A model generated the notes under the pieces. That model was not told the DNA's origin and made no database searches. It was given only the letters and a program-made list of their open reading frames with translations. This document shows, piece after piece, positions 18,286 through 26,521 of a stretch of DNA of 64,000 nucleotides. The translations under genes were made by a program, and so were the position numbers. This stretch comes from an uncultured Bacilli bacterium (GTDB lineage Bacteria > Bacillota_I > Bacilli_A > RFN20 > CAG-826): the NCBI GenBank assembly GCA_944372115.1, contig CALVYH010000003.1, positions 62,001 to 126,000 on the forward strand, in the 5' to 3' direction. Positions within the stretch are counted from its first letter, which is position 1. Each line of letters opens with the position of its first letter.

Positions 18286-20943
18286 ATGGCAAAACAATAT
18301 GTTTACCTTTTTAAAGATGCACATGGCTTAGGTAAAGAACTCTTAGGTGGAAAAGGTGCAGGTCTTGCTGAAATGACCTACATTGGAGTACCAATCCCAC
18401 AAGGTTTCACAATTACAACTGAAGCTTGTACTCTTTATTATCAAAGTAATAAAACAATGCCTGATTATTTAATCGCTCAAATCGATGAAGGAATTAGAGA
18501 TGTTGAAAAAGAATCAGGAAAATCATTTGGTGGTATCGATCCAACAAAAATGCCTTTACTTGTCTCAGTCCGTTCCGGTGCTAGAGTTTCAATGCCAGGT
18601 ATGATGGATACAATCTTAAACTTAGGTTTAAATGATACTTCTGTCGAATTATTAGCAAAAGCTAGTGGAAATGAAAGATTTGCTTACGATTCATATCGTA
18701 GATTTATCTTAATGTTCACAAACATTGCTAAAGGTCATCCAAGAACTAACATGGACAAAATGTTAGAAGAATTAAAAACATCAAAAGGATACAAACTCGA
18801 TAGTGATGTCCCAGCAGAAGATTTAAAAGAATTAGTTAAAAAATATAAACAATACTACCATGATACATTCGGTGAAGATTTCCCAAGTGATCCATATGTT
18901 CAATTACACGAAGCAGTTACAGCTGTCTTTAGATCATGGGATAACGATAGAGCAAACGTTTATCGTAAGATGAATGGTATTCCTTATGAATGGGGTACTG
19001 CAGTCAACGTTCAATCAATGGTCTTCGGTAACTTAAATGAAAATTCCGGTACAGGTGTTGCTTTCTCAAGAGACCCATCTACTGGTAAAAAAGAAATCTA
19101 TGCTGAATATTTACCATGCGCTCAAGGTGAAGACGTTGTTGCTGGTATTAGAACACCAATGCATATCGATGAATTAAAGAAGAGAATGCCAGATGTTTAT
19201 GAACAATTCGCAAAAACAATTAAACAAATGGAAGCTCACTATAAAGATATGCAAGATATGGAATATACCGTTGAAAACGGAAAACTCTATTTCTTACAAA
19301 CAAGAAATGGTAAGAGAACCGCTCAAGCTTCATTACAAATCGCATTCGACTTATTAGATGAAGGCGTTATTGATGAAGAAACAGCAGTTTGCAGAATCGA
19401 ACCACAATTATTAGATTCTCTCTTACACCCAACATTCGATAAGGATGATTTAAAAGCTCATTCTCCAGTTGCTGCAGGTAACCCAGCATCTCCAGGTGCA
19501 GGTGTTGGTAAAATTGCTTTCGATGCTAAAGAGGCTGAAGAAAGACACGCAAATGGTGAAAAAGTTGTCTTAGTTAGAGCAGAAACATCTCCAGAAGATA
19601 TTGAAGGTATGGTCGCAGCTGAAGGTATTTTAACTATGAGAGGCGGTATGACTTCTCACGCAGCTGTTGTCGCTAGAGGTATGGGTAAATGCTGTATCAC
19701 TGGTTGTAGTGCTGCTATCGTTGATGAAGAAAATAGAACTCTTACAATCAATGGTAAAGTTTATACAGATAAAGATACAATCTCTCTCAATGGTTCAACA
19801 GGTGATGTTTATGAAGGTGCACTTAAACTCGTCGAAGCAGATACATCATCAGGTAACTTCGGTAGATTAATGACCTTAGCTAACAAATATAAGAGATTAT
19901 CAATTAGAACAAATGCTGATACTCCACGTGATGCTCTCCAAGCAGCTAAATTCGGTGCAGAAGGTATTGGTCTTTGTAGAACAGAACATATGTTCTTCGA
20001 TAAAGATAGAATCTTCCATATGAGAAAAATGATTCTTTCTGACACAGTCGAAGAAAGAGAAGCAGCTTTAGCAGAACTTCTCCCATATCAAAGAGATGAC
20101 TTCTATGGATTATATATGTCCATGAAAGATTTAAAAGAAATCAATGTTAACATTAGATTACTTGACCCACCTCTCCACGAATTCTTACCACAAGAAGAAG
20201 ATAAGATTGAAGAATTAGCAAAAGCATTAAATAAAACTGTCCAAGAAATTAAAGATAGAATTGCTTACTTACACGAATTCAACCCAATGATGGGTCATAG
20301 AGGATGTAGATTAGACGTCTCTTATCCAGAAATTGGTAGAATGCAAGCAAGAGCTATTATGGAAGCAGCTATTAAAGCTAGTGAAGAATTAAAACGTGAT
20401 ATCCAACCAGAAATCATGATTCCATTAACTCTCGATCTTAAAGAATTCAAATTCGTTAAGAAAGTTATTTGTGATGAAGCTGATAAAGTTTTAGCAGAAC
20501 ATAATTCTCACTTACATTACCATGTCGGTACAATGATTGAAATTCCACGTGCTGCATTACTTTCAGGAGAAATCGCAAGTGAAGCTGAATTCTATTCATT
20601 TGGTACTAACGACTTAACACAAATGACATTTGGTTTCTCAAGAGATGATGCTTCTAAATTCTTACCAGATTACTATAGTAATAAGATCTTAGAATTTGAT
20701 CCATTCCAAACTGTCGACCAAAAAGGTGTTGGTAAATTAATTAAAATGGCTGTAAAAGATGGTAAAGAAACACGTCCTAACCTCTTAACTGGTGTTTGTG
20801 GCGAACACGGTGGTGATCCAAGAAGTATTGAATTCTTCAATAGAGTTGGATTAGACTATGTCTCATGTTCTCCATTTAGAGTCCCAATTGCAAGACTCGC
20901 AGCAGCTCAAGCTGAAATCTTACTTAAAAAAGAAGGTAAATAA
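18286..20943 (+). CDS. ppdK: Pyruvate, phosphate dikinase
   Basis: PPDK interconverts phosphoenolpyruvate, AMP and pyrophosphate with pyruvate, ATP and phosphate, and often supplements or replaces pyruvate kinase in fermentative anaerobes. The 885-residue length is typical. The N-terminal ATP-grasp region starts LLGGKGAGLAEMT, the swivelling phosphohistidine is in GGMTSHAAVVARGMG (about residue 455), and the C-terminal PEP domain ends with GVCGEHGGDP. Codon use differs from neighbours: many C-ending codons (atc, aac, ttc, gtc), as expected of a very highly expressed gene in an AT-rich genome. It is transcribed alone and ends at a strong terminator. Two weak CACGTG hexamers at 19925 and 20546 are probably fortuitous. 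Confidence 0.98.
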   Translation: MAKQYVYLFKDAHGLGKELLGGKGAGLAEMTYIGVPIPQGFTITTEACTLYYQSNKTMPDYLIAQIDEGIRDVEKESGKSFGGIDPTKMPLLVSVRSGARVSMPGMMDTILNLGLNDTSVELLAKASGNERFAYDSYRRFILMFTNIAKGHPRTNMDKMLEELKTSKGYKLDSDVPAEDLKELVKKYKQYYHDTFGEDFPSDPYVQLHEAVTAVFRSWDNDRANVYRKMNGIPYEWGTAVNVQSMVFGNLNENSGTGVAFSRDPSTGKKEIYAEYLPCAQGEDVVAGIRTPMHIDELKKRMPDVYEQFAKTIKQMEAHYKDMQDMEYTVENGKLYFLQTRNGKRTAQASLQIAFDLLDEGVIDEETAVCRIEPQLLDSLLHPTFDKDDLKAHSPVAAGNPASPGAGVGKIAFDAKEAEERHANGEKVVLVRAETSPEDIEGMVAAEGILTMRGGMTSHAAVVARGMGKCCITGCSAAIVDEENRTLTINGKVYTDKDTISLNGSTGDVYEGALKLVEADTSSGNFGRLMTLANKYKRLSIRTNADTPRDALQAAKFGAEGIGLCRTEHMFFDKDRIFHMRKMILSDTVEEREAALAELLPYQRDDFYGLYMSMKDLKEINVNIRLLDPPLHEFLPQEEDKIEELAKALNKTVQEIKDRIAYLHEFNPMMGHRGCRLDVSYPEIGRMQARAIMEAAIKASEELKRDIQPEIMIPLTLDLKEFKFVKKVICDEADKVLAEHNSHLHYHVGTMIEIPRAALLSGEIASEAEFYSFGTNDLTQMTFGFSRDDASKFLPDYYSNKILEFDPFQTVDQKGVGKLIKMAVKDGKETRPNLLTGVCGEHGGDPRSIEFFNRVGLDYVSCSPFRVPIARLAAAQAEILLKKEGK

Positions 20944-20977
20944 TTAGGTTTATCTTTAAATAAATAAGATACATATT

Positions 20978-21011
20978 AAAGAGACTAACAAATATGGTTA
21001 GTCTCTTTTAA
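20978..21011 (+). terminator. Intrinsic terminator of ppdK
   Basis: A perfect 12-bp stem (AAAGAGACTAAC / GTTAGTCTCTTT), a 7-base loop and a T run follow the ppdK stop by about 35 bases. Confidence 0.9.
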
Positions 21012-21061
21012 TTTATATATTTTATCTTTATAATTTATTAATAAAGGTAAGGTAAAATCAT

Positions 21062-21475
21062 ATGAAATATTGCGTTGAATGCGGAAGAAAACTTGAAGAT
21101 GATGCTAAATTTTGTCCTAGTTGTGGAAAAAAACAACCTTCTTTAGATGAATCAATTAATAATAATGAAGATAATAACAATAATAATAGTTATAGTGAGG
21201 TAATTGATGTTAAAGAAGATAATGTAGCTATTTTAAATAATAATATTCAAGAAAACGAATATGGAAAAACTAGTTTAGTTTTAGGTATTTTATCAATCGT
21301 TTTCTCTTTACTTCTTATTTCTTCACCTATTGGATTAATTTTAGGTATTATTGGTTTATTAACATCTAAAAATGGTAAATATAAATCACTTAACGCGATA
21401 GGTATAATTATTTTCCTTGTTATTGCAATTATTTTATTAATTGTTCTTATAATAGGATATATTGTTAGTATTTAA
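21062..21475 (+). CDS. Zinc-ribbon membrane protein (DUF4190-like)
   Basis: The 137-residue protein begins with a double CxxC zinc ribbon (CVECG...CPSCG, residues 4-23). An Asn/Glu/Asp-rich linker to about residue 65 follows. The C-terminal half has two hydrophobic helices (about 73-97 and 107-135) separated by a short basic turn. This is the common layout of small zinc-ribbon proteins with a DUF4190-type tail in Bacillota, whose role is unknown. An AAGGTAAGG ribosome binding site precedes the ATG. It is a single gene between two terminators. I can state topology but no function. Confidence 0.8.
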   Translation: MKYCVECGRKLEDDAKFCPSCGKKQPSLDESINNNEDNNNNNSYSEVIDVKEDNVAILNNNIQENEYGKTSLVLGILSIVFSLLLISSPIGLILGIIGLLTSKNGKYKSLNAIGIIIFLVIAIILLIVLIIGYIVSI

Positions 21476-21476
21476 T

Positions 21477-21507
21477 AAAAAATGTCGAATTTAATCGACA
21501 TTTTTTT
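21477..21507. terminator. Bidirectional terminator between zinc-ribbon gene and ispE
   Basis: The stem AAAAAATGTCGA / TCGACATTTTTT with a 6-base loop is flanked by A and T runs, so it can end transcription from both converging genes. It overlaps the ispE stop codon. Confidence 0.85.
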
Positions 21508-22357
21508 ATTTTATGAGTTTAGTTAATTCAGTATGATATCCTTTAAAATATAATTCTTTTTCAGCTTTTCTTAAAAGTTTTACATTAGTAGAAAGTGCAA
21601 AAATTGTTGAACCACTTCCACTCATAGATATGACTTCAAAACCATATTTTTTTACATCGTTATAAGTATTTATAATCTTTTCTTGTAATGATGAAGCTGG
21701 TTTATATAAAGAATTAAACACATTTTGACCTAAAGTAATTAAGTTTTCTTCTAAAAATAATTTTAAAACTTCATTTAAATTACCTTTAATTAAATCGTGT
21801 TTATCGGCTTCTTCAAATACTTGTTGAGTTGATGAGCCATAAATTGATTTAACAAGTAAAACATAATAATTTTTAGGAATTTCTATAAAGGTGAGTTTAT
21901 CTCCTCTTCCTTTTACAATTGCTGGTTTATTATAAAATTGAACAAGAACATCACTTCCAATTGAATTACATATTTCTTTAATCTCTTCTTCAGTAGGTTT
22001 AAGTTTAAAAAGACGAATTATACCTCTAAAAGCAGCGGCAGCATCAGCACTTCCTCCACCAAGTCCAGCCTGAAGAAAAATATTTTTATGTATTTCTATA
22101 CTTAAATGTTCATTAAATTTCCATTTATTTCTACAAACATCAATCATTTTATGAACAAGGTTATATTTTGAAATTTTAAGTGAAAAATCATCACATACAA
22201 CAAAATCATCTGGAGTAGTTTTAGGTAATAAAGAGATAACTAAAGTATCATGAAGTTCAATTGGAAGAACAATCGATTCAATATCATGGTATCCATCTTC
22301 TCTTAATCCTAAACAATTAAGAGAAAGATTAATTTTGGCGTTTGCTTTTTCTATCAT
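21506..22357 (-). CDS. ispE: 4-(cytidine-5'-diphospho)-2-C-methyl-D-erythritol kinase
   Basis: IspE is the GHMP-family kinase that phosphorylates CDP-methylerythritol in the non-mevalonate (MEP) route to isoprenoids. The protein has 283 residues. The N-terminal AKINLSLN segment and the ATP loop LGGGSADAAAAF (about residues 95-106) are diagnostic, and the third GHMP motif is MSGSGSTIFAL near the C terminus. The gene follows ksgA by 10 bases, as in Bacillus, where ksgA and ispE are close neighbours. Its presence implies that the cell makes isoprenoids by the MEP route, although no other MEP gene is in the window. Confidence 0.95.
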   Translation of the reverse strand: MIEKANAKINLSLNCLGLREDGYHDIESIVLPIELHDTLVISLLPKTTPDDFVVCDDFSLKISKYNLVHKMIDVCRNKWKFNEHLSIEIHKNIFLQAGLGGGSADAAAAFRGIIRLFKLKPTEEEIKEICNSIGSDVLVQFYNKPAIVKGRGDKLTFIEIPKNYYVLLVKSIYGSSTQQVFEEADKHDLIKGNLNEVLKLFLEENLITLGQNVFNSLYKPASSLQEKIINTYNDVKKYGFEVISMSGSGSTIFALSTNVKLLRKAEKELYFKGYHTELTKLIK

Positions 22358-22367
22358 ATCGAAATAA

Positions 22368-23192
22368 TTATAATGAAATTATATTAAGTTTCAACAATTC
22401 TTTAGTTAAATTTGTAAAATCATTTACACTTAATTCTTCTGCTCTCATATTTTCTTTTAAAGATACACTATTTAAGACATTTTTAATTATATTTTCATCG
22501 TTTATAATTGTTTTTAAATTGTTATAAATTGTTTTTCTTCTTAATTTAAAAAGTGTTTTTGAAACCTTTAATAAAGATAAATTAAACTTTTGATCATTAT
22601 TTTCTTTTCTAACAATTTTAAAAACAATCGAATCAACATTTGGCATTGGAAAAAATGAATTTTTACTTACTAAAAATAATTTTTTAACATCATATCCATA
22701 ATTAATCATTATATTTAAAGCATTATAATCTTTTCCTTTTAAAGAGAGTAATCTATTCAAGGCTTCGTTTTGAACCATAAATACTCCTTCTTTAAAATTA
22801 TAAAAATCTTTTAAAATATGTTCGATTATTTCAGTCGTTATATAATAAGGTAAATTACCAATCAATTTAGAAAACGAATAGTCTTTATAGGTTAAAAAAT
22901 TACCTTTAATAACGGTTAAATTCGTATTTTTTGAATAACAATTATTTAGAAAATTAACAAATTTTTGATCATATTCAACTACAGTTAAATTAATATTTTT
23001 TGCTAATAATTCACTTGTTAAAGCTCCTAAACCTGGGCCAATTTCTAAAATATTTTCGTTATCATTTATAGATAAAGAATTAACAATTTCAGTAATAATT
23101 TTTTGATCAATTAAGAAATTTTGACCTAATTCTTTTTTTGCATGAGAAAATTCAAGTTCAAAAAAATCTTTTATTTCTTCTTTATTCAACAT
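22368..23192 (-). CDS. ksgA: 16S rRNA dimethyladenosine transferase
   Basis: KsgA (RsmA) dimethylates two adjacent adenosines near the 3' end of 16S rRNA during 30S maturation. The 274-residue protein contains the AdoMet motif I LEIGPGLGALT and the catalytic motif IV NLPYYIT, followed by the helical C-terminal domain. KKELGQNFLID near the start is typical of the family. It overlaps the end of rnmV by 11 bases, so the two are co-translated, and it is followed by ispE. Order tatD-rnmV-ksgA is as in Bacillus. Confidence 0.96.
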   Translation of the reverse strand: MLNKEEIKDFFELEFSHAKKELGQNFLIDQKIITEIVNSLSINDNENILEIGPGLGALTSELLAKNINLTVVEYDQKFVNFLNNCYSKNTNLTVIKGNFLTYKDYSFSKLIGNLPYYITTEIIEHILKDFYNFKEGVFMVQNEALNRLLSLKGKDYNALNIMINYGYDVKKLFLVSKNSFFPMPNVDSIVFKIVRKENNDQKFNLSLLKVSKTLFKLRRKTIYNNLKTIINDENIIKNVLNSVSLKENMRAEELSVNDFTNLTKELLKLNIISL

Positions 23193-23724
23193 TTTTAATT
23201 ACCTCCAAAATTTCTTCCTTACTTATATTAAGCATATTTAATCGTTTTAAAAATGTTTTTGAATTAGTAAATCCTAAATGAAAATATTCAGAAATATATT
23301 TTCTTTTTTTAAAAGCATCATCATTCCCACTTAACCCTAATTCAAATAAATCATAACTAGTTACATTTCCTTTGTTAAGTTCATCAAATTTTTGAGCATT
23401 TTTTAAAGCAGATAATATTTCTTCTTTTGTTGATTCAGCTACTCCTACTTTATTATGTTTAATTGAAACTTCTTTTCTAACAAAAGAGTTTAAAACACCT
23501 TTACAATGTTCGTTTATTTTATTTCTAATTTGAATCCCAGGAAAATCAGGGTCAGTTAAAACAATTACATTTCCACGTGAAAGATAATTGTTGATGAAAT
23601 TATAGTCTTTTTTACATACTGATGACCCATTCACTGAATAAAAATCACTGTCAATAAAAGACGATAAAAAATCTATATCGGTTTTTCCTTCTACCACTAT
23701 TAATGCATTAATTTTTGTCTTCAT
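23182..23724 (-). CDS. rnmV: Ribonuclease M5
   Basis: RNase M5 performs the final maturation of 5S rRNA precursor in Bacillota. The 180-residue protein carries a TOPRIM domain in its N-terminal half: the catalytic Glu in VVEGKTDIDFL and the DxD motif in VLTDPDFPG. A basic C-terminal region follows. It overlaps tatD by 17 bases upstream and ksgA by 11 bases downstream. Two parS-like palindromes lie at 23570-23583 and 23728-23741, the second across the tatD-rnmV junction. Confidence 0.94.
   Translation of the reverse strand: MKTKINALIVVEGKTDIDFLSSFIDSDFYSVNGSSVCKKDYNFINNYLSRGNVIVLTDPDFPGIQIRNKINEHCKGVLNSFVRKEVSIKHNKVGVAESTKEEILSALKNAQKFDELNKGNVTSYDLFELGLSGNDDAFKKRKYISEYFHLGFTNSKTFLKRLNMLNISKEEILEVIKNVE
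23570..23583. other. parS-like site 4 (inside rnmV)
   Basis: TTTCCACGTGAAAG has both arms conserved except for the outer base. Confidence 0.55.
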
Positions 23725-24499
23725 TTCTTTCCACGTGAAAAATTCTTAATGAATTTTTATATATTTTGTTTTCGAAAACGTTTAAATCCATATTTAATAA
23801 ATGACTAGCAAAAATTGCTATATTTTTTATATATTTAGGCTCATTTAACTTGCCTCTATAAGGCATAGGAGCTAAATATGGGGCATCAGTTTCTAAAACT
23901 ACATCATCTATAGATATAGAAGTTAAAACTTGTTTGGTAGTTATACTATTTTTAAAAGTTAAAACCCCTCCAAAAGCAATTTTATATCCTAATTTTATAA
24001 ACTCTTTAGCCATTTCTAAACTTCCAGAATAACAATGCATTACTCCTTTTTCTTTTACAGGGTGAGTTTTTAAAATGTTAAAGGTATCTTGTATTGAATC
24101 TCTACAATGAATTGAAACAGGTAAATCATACTTATTTGCTAACTCAATATGTCTTATAAACATATCTTTTTGTTTTTCTTTAATCTCTGTTTCTTTTTCC
24201 CGATAATAATCAAGTCCCGTTTCACCGATTGCTATGATTTTATTAGATATTTTTAACAAATCCTCAAGTTTATTAAAATTTTTATCATTAAATGATTTAT
24301 GTTCGGTTGGCATAATGGCAATAGCAGCATAAATTTCATCATATTTATCAGCTAATTCGAAAGCTTTTTTTGAAGATTCATAGTCCCAACCAACACATAA
24401 AAATTTATCAATTCCGTTTTCTTTAGCTTCTTTTAAATAAAAATCTATTTTTTCTAATAATCTTGGTTCATTTAAATGGATGTGAGTATCAAAAATCAT
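23708..24499 (-). CDS. tatD: TatD-family metal-dependent hydrolase
   Basis: This is a 263-residue member of the amidohydrolase superfamily, with DNase or nuclease activity reported for some homologues. The metal ligands are visible: DTHIH near the N terminus, the Glu in GETGLDYYR, His in SIHCRD, HCYSGS in the middle and ETDAPYL with a final Asp. PYRGKLNEPKY near the C terminus is also diagnostic. The gene begins one base after the mnmE stop and overlaps rnmV by 17 bases, so it belongs to the long minus-strand operon. The physiological substrate is unsettled for the family. Confidence 0.93.
   Translation of the reverse strand: MIFDTHIHLNEPRLLEKIDFYLKEAKENGIDKFLCVGWDYESSKKAFELADKYDEIYAAIAIMPTEHKSFNDKNFNKLEDLLKISNKIIAIGETGLDYYREKETEIKEKQKDMFIRHIELANKYDLPVSIHCRDSIQDTFNILKTHPVKEKGVMHCYSGSLEMAKEFIKLGYKIAFGGVLTFKNSITTKQVLTSISIDDVVLETDAPYLAPMPYRGKLNEPKYIKNIAIFASHLLNMDLNVFENKIYKNSLRIFHVERNEDKN
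23728..23741. other. parS-like site 5 (tatD/rnmV junction)
   Basis: TTTCCACGTGAAAA is a near-perfect match to the local consensus, located where tatD and rnmV meet. Confidence 0.6.
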
Positions 24500-24500
24500 A

Positions 24501-25823
24501 TTATTTACCTACACAAAAACGAGAAAAAATTTCTTTCGCAATATCAAAATCATGATCTTCACCAATTAAAGATAAAATAGAAAGATACATATCTTTAATA
24601 TCAGCACTTAATAAATCAATTGATAAGTTATTTTCATTATCGTTTTTAACTTTTTTCATCATTTCTAAAACATTTTTTAAAATTCCAAGTTCTCTAACAT
24701 TAGAAATTGATGGATTTATATAATTCTCTTTCGATAAATTTAATTCTTTTAAGATAGCTTTTTTAAGATTATCAATTTCGTTATTTAAAGCCGAAATATA
24801 TAGATGATTATCATCCTTTTCACTAATTAAATCAGCTTTATTATTAACAATGATGTATTTTTTATCTTTAATTAAAGATAAAATTTCTTTGTCTTCATCA
24901 TCAAATGTTGAATTGTCGAAAACAGCGATAACTAGATCGGCATCATTGAGCTTTTTAATACTTTTATTAATACCAATTCCTTCGATTAAATCATCGCTTT
25001 CTCTAATTCCAGCAGTATCAAAAAGATTAATAACTACTCCGTTAAGAATAAATTTACCTTCAACAACATCTCGAGTCGTTCCTTTGATATCGCTAACAAT
25101 AGCTTTATCTTCATTTAATAAAGCATTTAAAATAGAAGATTTCCCAACATTAGGTTTGCCAACAATTGCAACATTAATTCCGTCTCTAATAATGTTACCT
25201 TTATTACCATTTTTAATTAATTCTTCGATATATTTAATATTTTTAGACATTATTTCAGTAATTTTTTCTTTATTAACTTCTTCAATGTCTTCATATTCAG
25301 GATAATCAATATTAACCTCGATTAAACTTAATAAATCCCCTAAATCTTTTTTAATAGGTTCAATTAATTTTGAGGTTGATCCATCTAAAGACATTAATGC
25401 AATTTTTTTAGCTTCTTTTGATTCAGCATTTATTAAATCGTTTATAGATTCTGCTTGAATTAAATCCATTTTTCCATTCATATATGCTCTAGAAGTAAAT
25501 TCACCACCACTAGCTAGTCTAGCTCCATTTTTTAAAGCTAATTCAATAATATGATTAAAAATAATAGGCGATCCATGTGAAATAATTTCGACACTATCTT
25601 CTCCAGTAAAAGATTTAGGCTCTTTATAAGCTAAAAGGACGACTTCATCAACTTTTTCTTCATTATCTAATATATATCCATGCATAATTGTAGATTTATC
25701 TACATTTATTCTTTTAGAAAAGAATGATGAACAAATTTTAAAACAATCTTCACCACTTAAACGAATAATAGCTAAAGCACTTCTCATTGGAGGTGTAGCG
25801 AGTGCAACAATAGTTTCTAACAT
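24501..25823 (-). CDS. mnmE: tRNA modification GTPase MnmE
   Basis: MnmE, with MnmG, installs the cmnm5 group at U34 of several tRNAs. The 440-residue protein has the N-terminal tetrahydrofolate-binding domain, a helical domain, and an inserted GTPase: G1 VGKPNVGKSS at about residue 219, G2 GTTRD, G3 DTAGI and G4 NKAD. The catalytic C-terminal motif FCVGK is intact at the end of the chain. In Bacillus mnmE also follows jag (khpB), but there mnmG and rsmG come next; here tatD does, and mnmG is not in the window. Confidence 0.97.
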   Translation of the reverse strand: MLETIVALATPPMRSALAIIRLSGEDCFKICSSFFSKRINVDKSTIMHGYILDNEEKVDEVVLLAYKEPKSFTGEDSVEIISHGSPIIFNHIIELALKNGARLASGGEFTSRAYMNGKMDLIQAESINDLINAESKEAKKIALMSLDGSTSKLIEPIKKDLGDLLSLIEVNIDYPEYEDIEEVNKEKITEIMSKNIKYIEELIKNGNKGNIIRDGINVAIVGKPNVGKSSILNALLNEDKAIVSDIKGTTRDVVEGKFILNGVVINLFDTAGIRESDDLIEGIGINKSIKKLNDADLVIAVFDNSTFDDEDKEILSLIKDKKYIIVNNKADLISEKDDNHLYISALNNEIDNLKKAILKELNLSKENYINPSISNVRELGILKNVLEMMKKVKNDNENNLSIDLLSADIKDMYLSILSLIGEDHDFDIAKEIFSRFCVGK

Positions 25824-25849
25824 ATATTGATTATATTAAAAAAGGAGAA

Positions 25850-26518
25850 TTAATTCTCCTTATTTTCTTCTCCTTGGTCAACTTCTTCAATATGGATGTT
25901 TGTTGTAGGAGCATTACCGCCAATATATTTGACTACGATAGCTCTATCTTTTCCATCACCAATTGATTCAGTTTTAATATTTTTCCATGTTGTCAAAGCG
26001 TTATGAACTTTCTTTCTTTCATCTGGAGTCATTGGTTCAAGTTTAATATCAACGTGAGTTCTTGAAACTTCTTTTGCAGCTCTTTTTGCAATTGAAACAA
26101 CACGTGCATATTTTTTATCTTTATAATCACCAATATCTAATAAAATTCTGAATTTTCTTTTAAATTTAGAAGAAACAGCAAGTTTAGTTAATTCATTTAA
26201 CGATTGTAATGTTTGGCCATTTTTACCAATTAATAATGAATTTCTATCAGTTTCAATTAAAATTTTGATTAATCCATTTCTAAAAAATGCTTTTAACGAG
26301 ACTTCAATTCCTAAACCATCTTTAATAACAGCTTTGATGTAATTTTGAGCATATTCAATAACATCAGCAGTATCATAAACAGCAATAACAGCTTTTTTTG
26401 TAAATAATCCTTTTTTCTCTTCCTCTACTTCATAAAGTAATTCTTCAATAGGAAGATTTAATTCTGTACTAGCGCTTTTTAAAGCATCTTCGACAGTTTT
26501 TGCACTAAATCTTTTCAT
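25850..26518 (-). CDS. khpB: RNA-binding protein KhpB (Jag/EloR)
   Basis: KhpB (Jag, EloR) is a cytosolic RNA-binding protein linked in streptococci to control of cell elongation. The 222-residue protein shows all three parts: the Jag-N domain (residues 1-50), a KH domain (about 75-150, with LIGKNGQTLQSL), and an R3H domain (about 155-210, with TPDERKKVHNAL). The C terminus is acidic. It lies 3 bases downstream of yidC, the universal arrangement in Bacillota. No partner khpA is visible in the window. Confidence 0.95.
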   Translation of the reverse strand: MKRFSAKTVEDALKSASTELNLPIEELLYEVEEEKKGLFTKKAVIAVYDTADVIEYAQNYIKAVIKDGLGIEVSLKAFFRNGLIKILIETDRNSLLIGKNGQTLQSLNELTKLAVSSKFKRKFRILLDIGDYKDKKYARVVSIAKRAAKEVSRTHVDIKLEPMTPDERKKVHNALTTWKNIKTESIGDGKDRAIVVKYIGGNAPTTNIHIEEVDQGEENKEN

Positions 26519-26521
26519 TTT

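Noticed and set aside
19925-20551. CACGTG hexamers at 19925 and 20546 in ppdK
   Set aside because: The outer arms do not match the local consensus, and ppdK has more GC-rich codons, so chance occurrence is likely.
24850-25305. Long open frame antisense to mnmE
   Set aside because: It is a shadow of the mnmE codon pattern; mnmE has all its motifs and the antisense frame resembles no family.
26101-26106. CACGTG hexamer in khpB
   Set aside because: Neither arm fits the consensus (ACAA / CATA).
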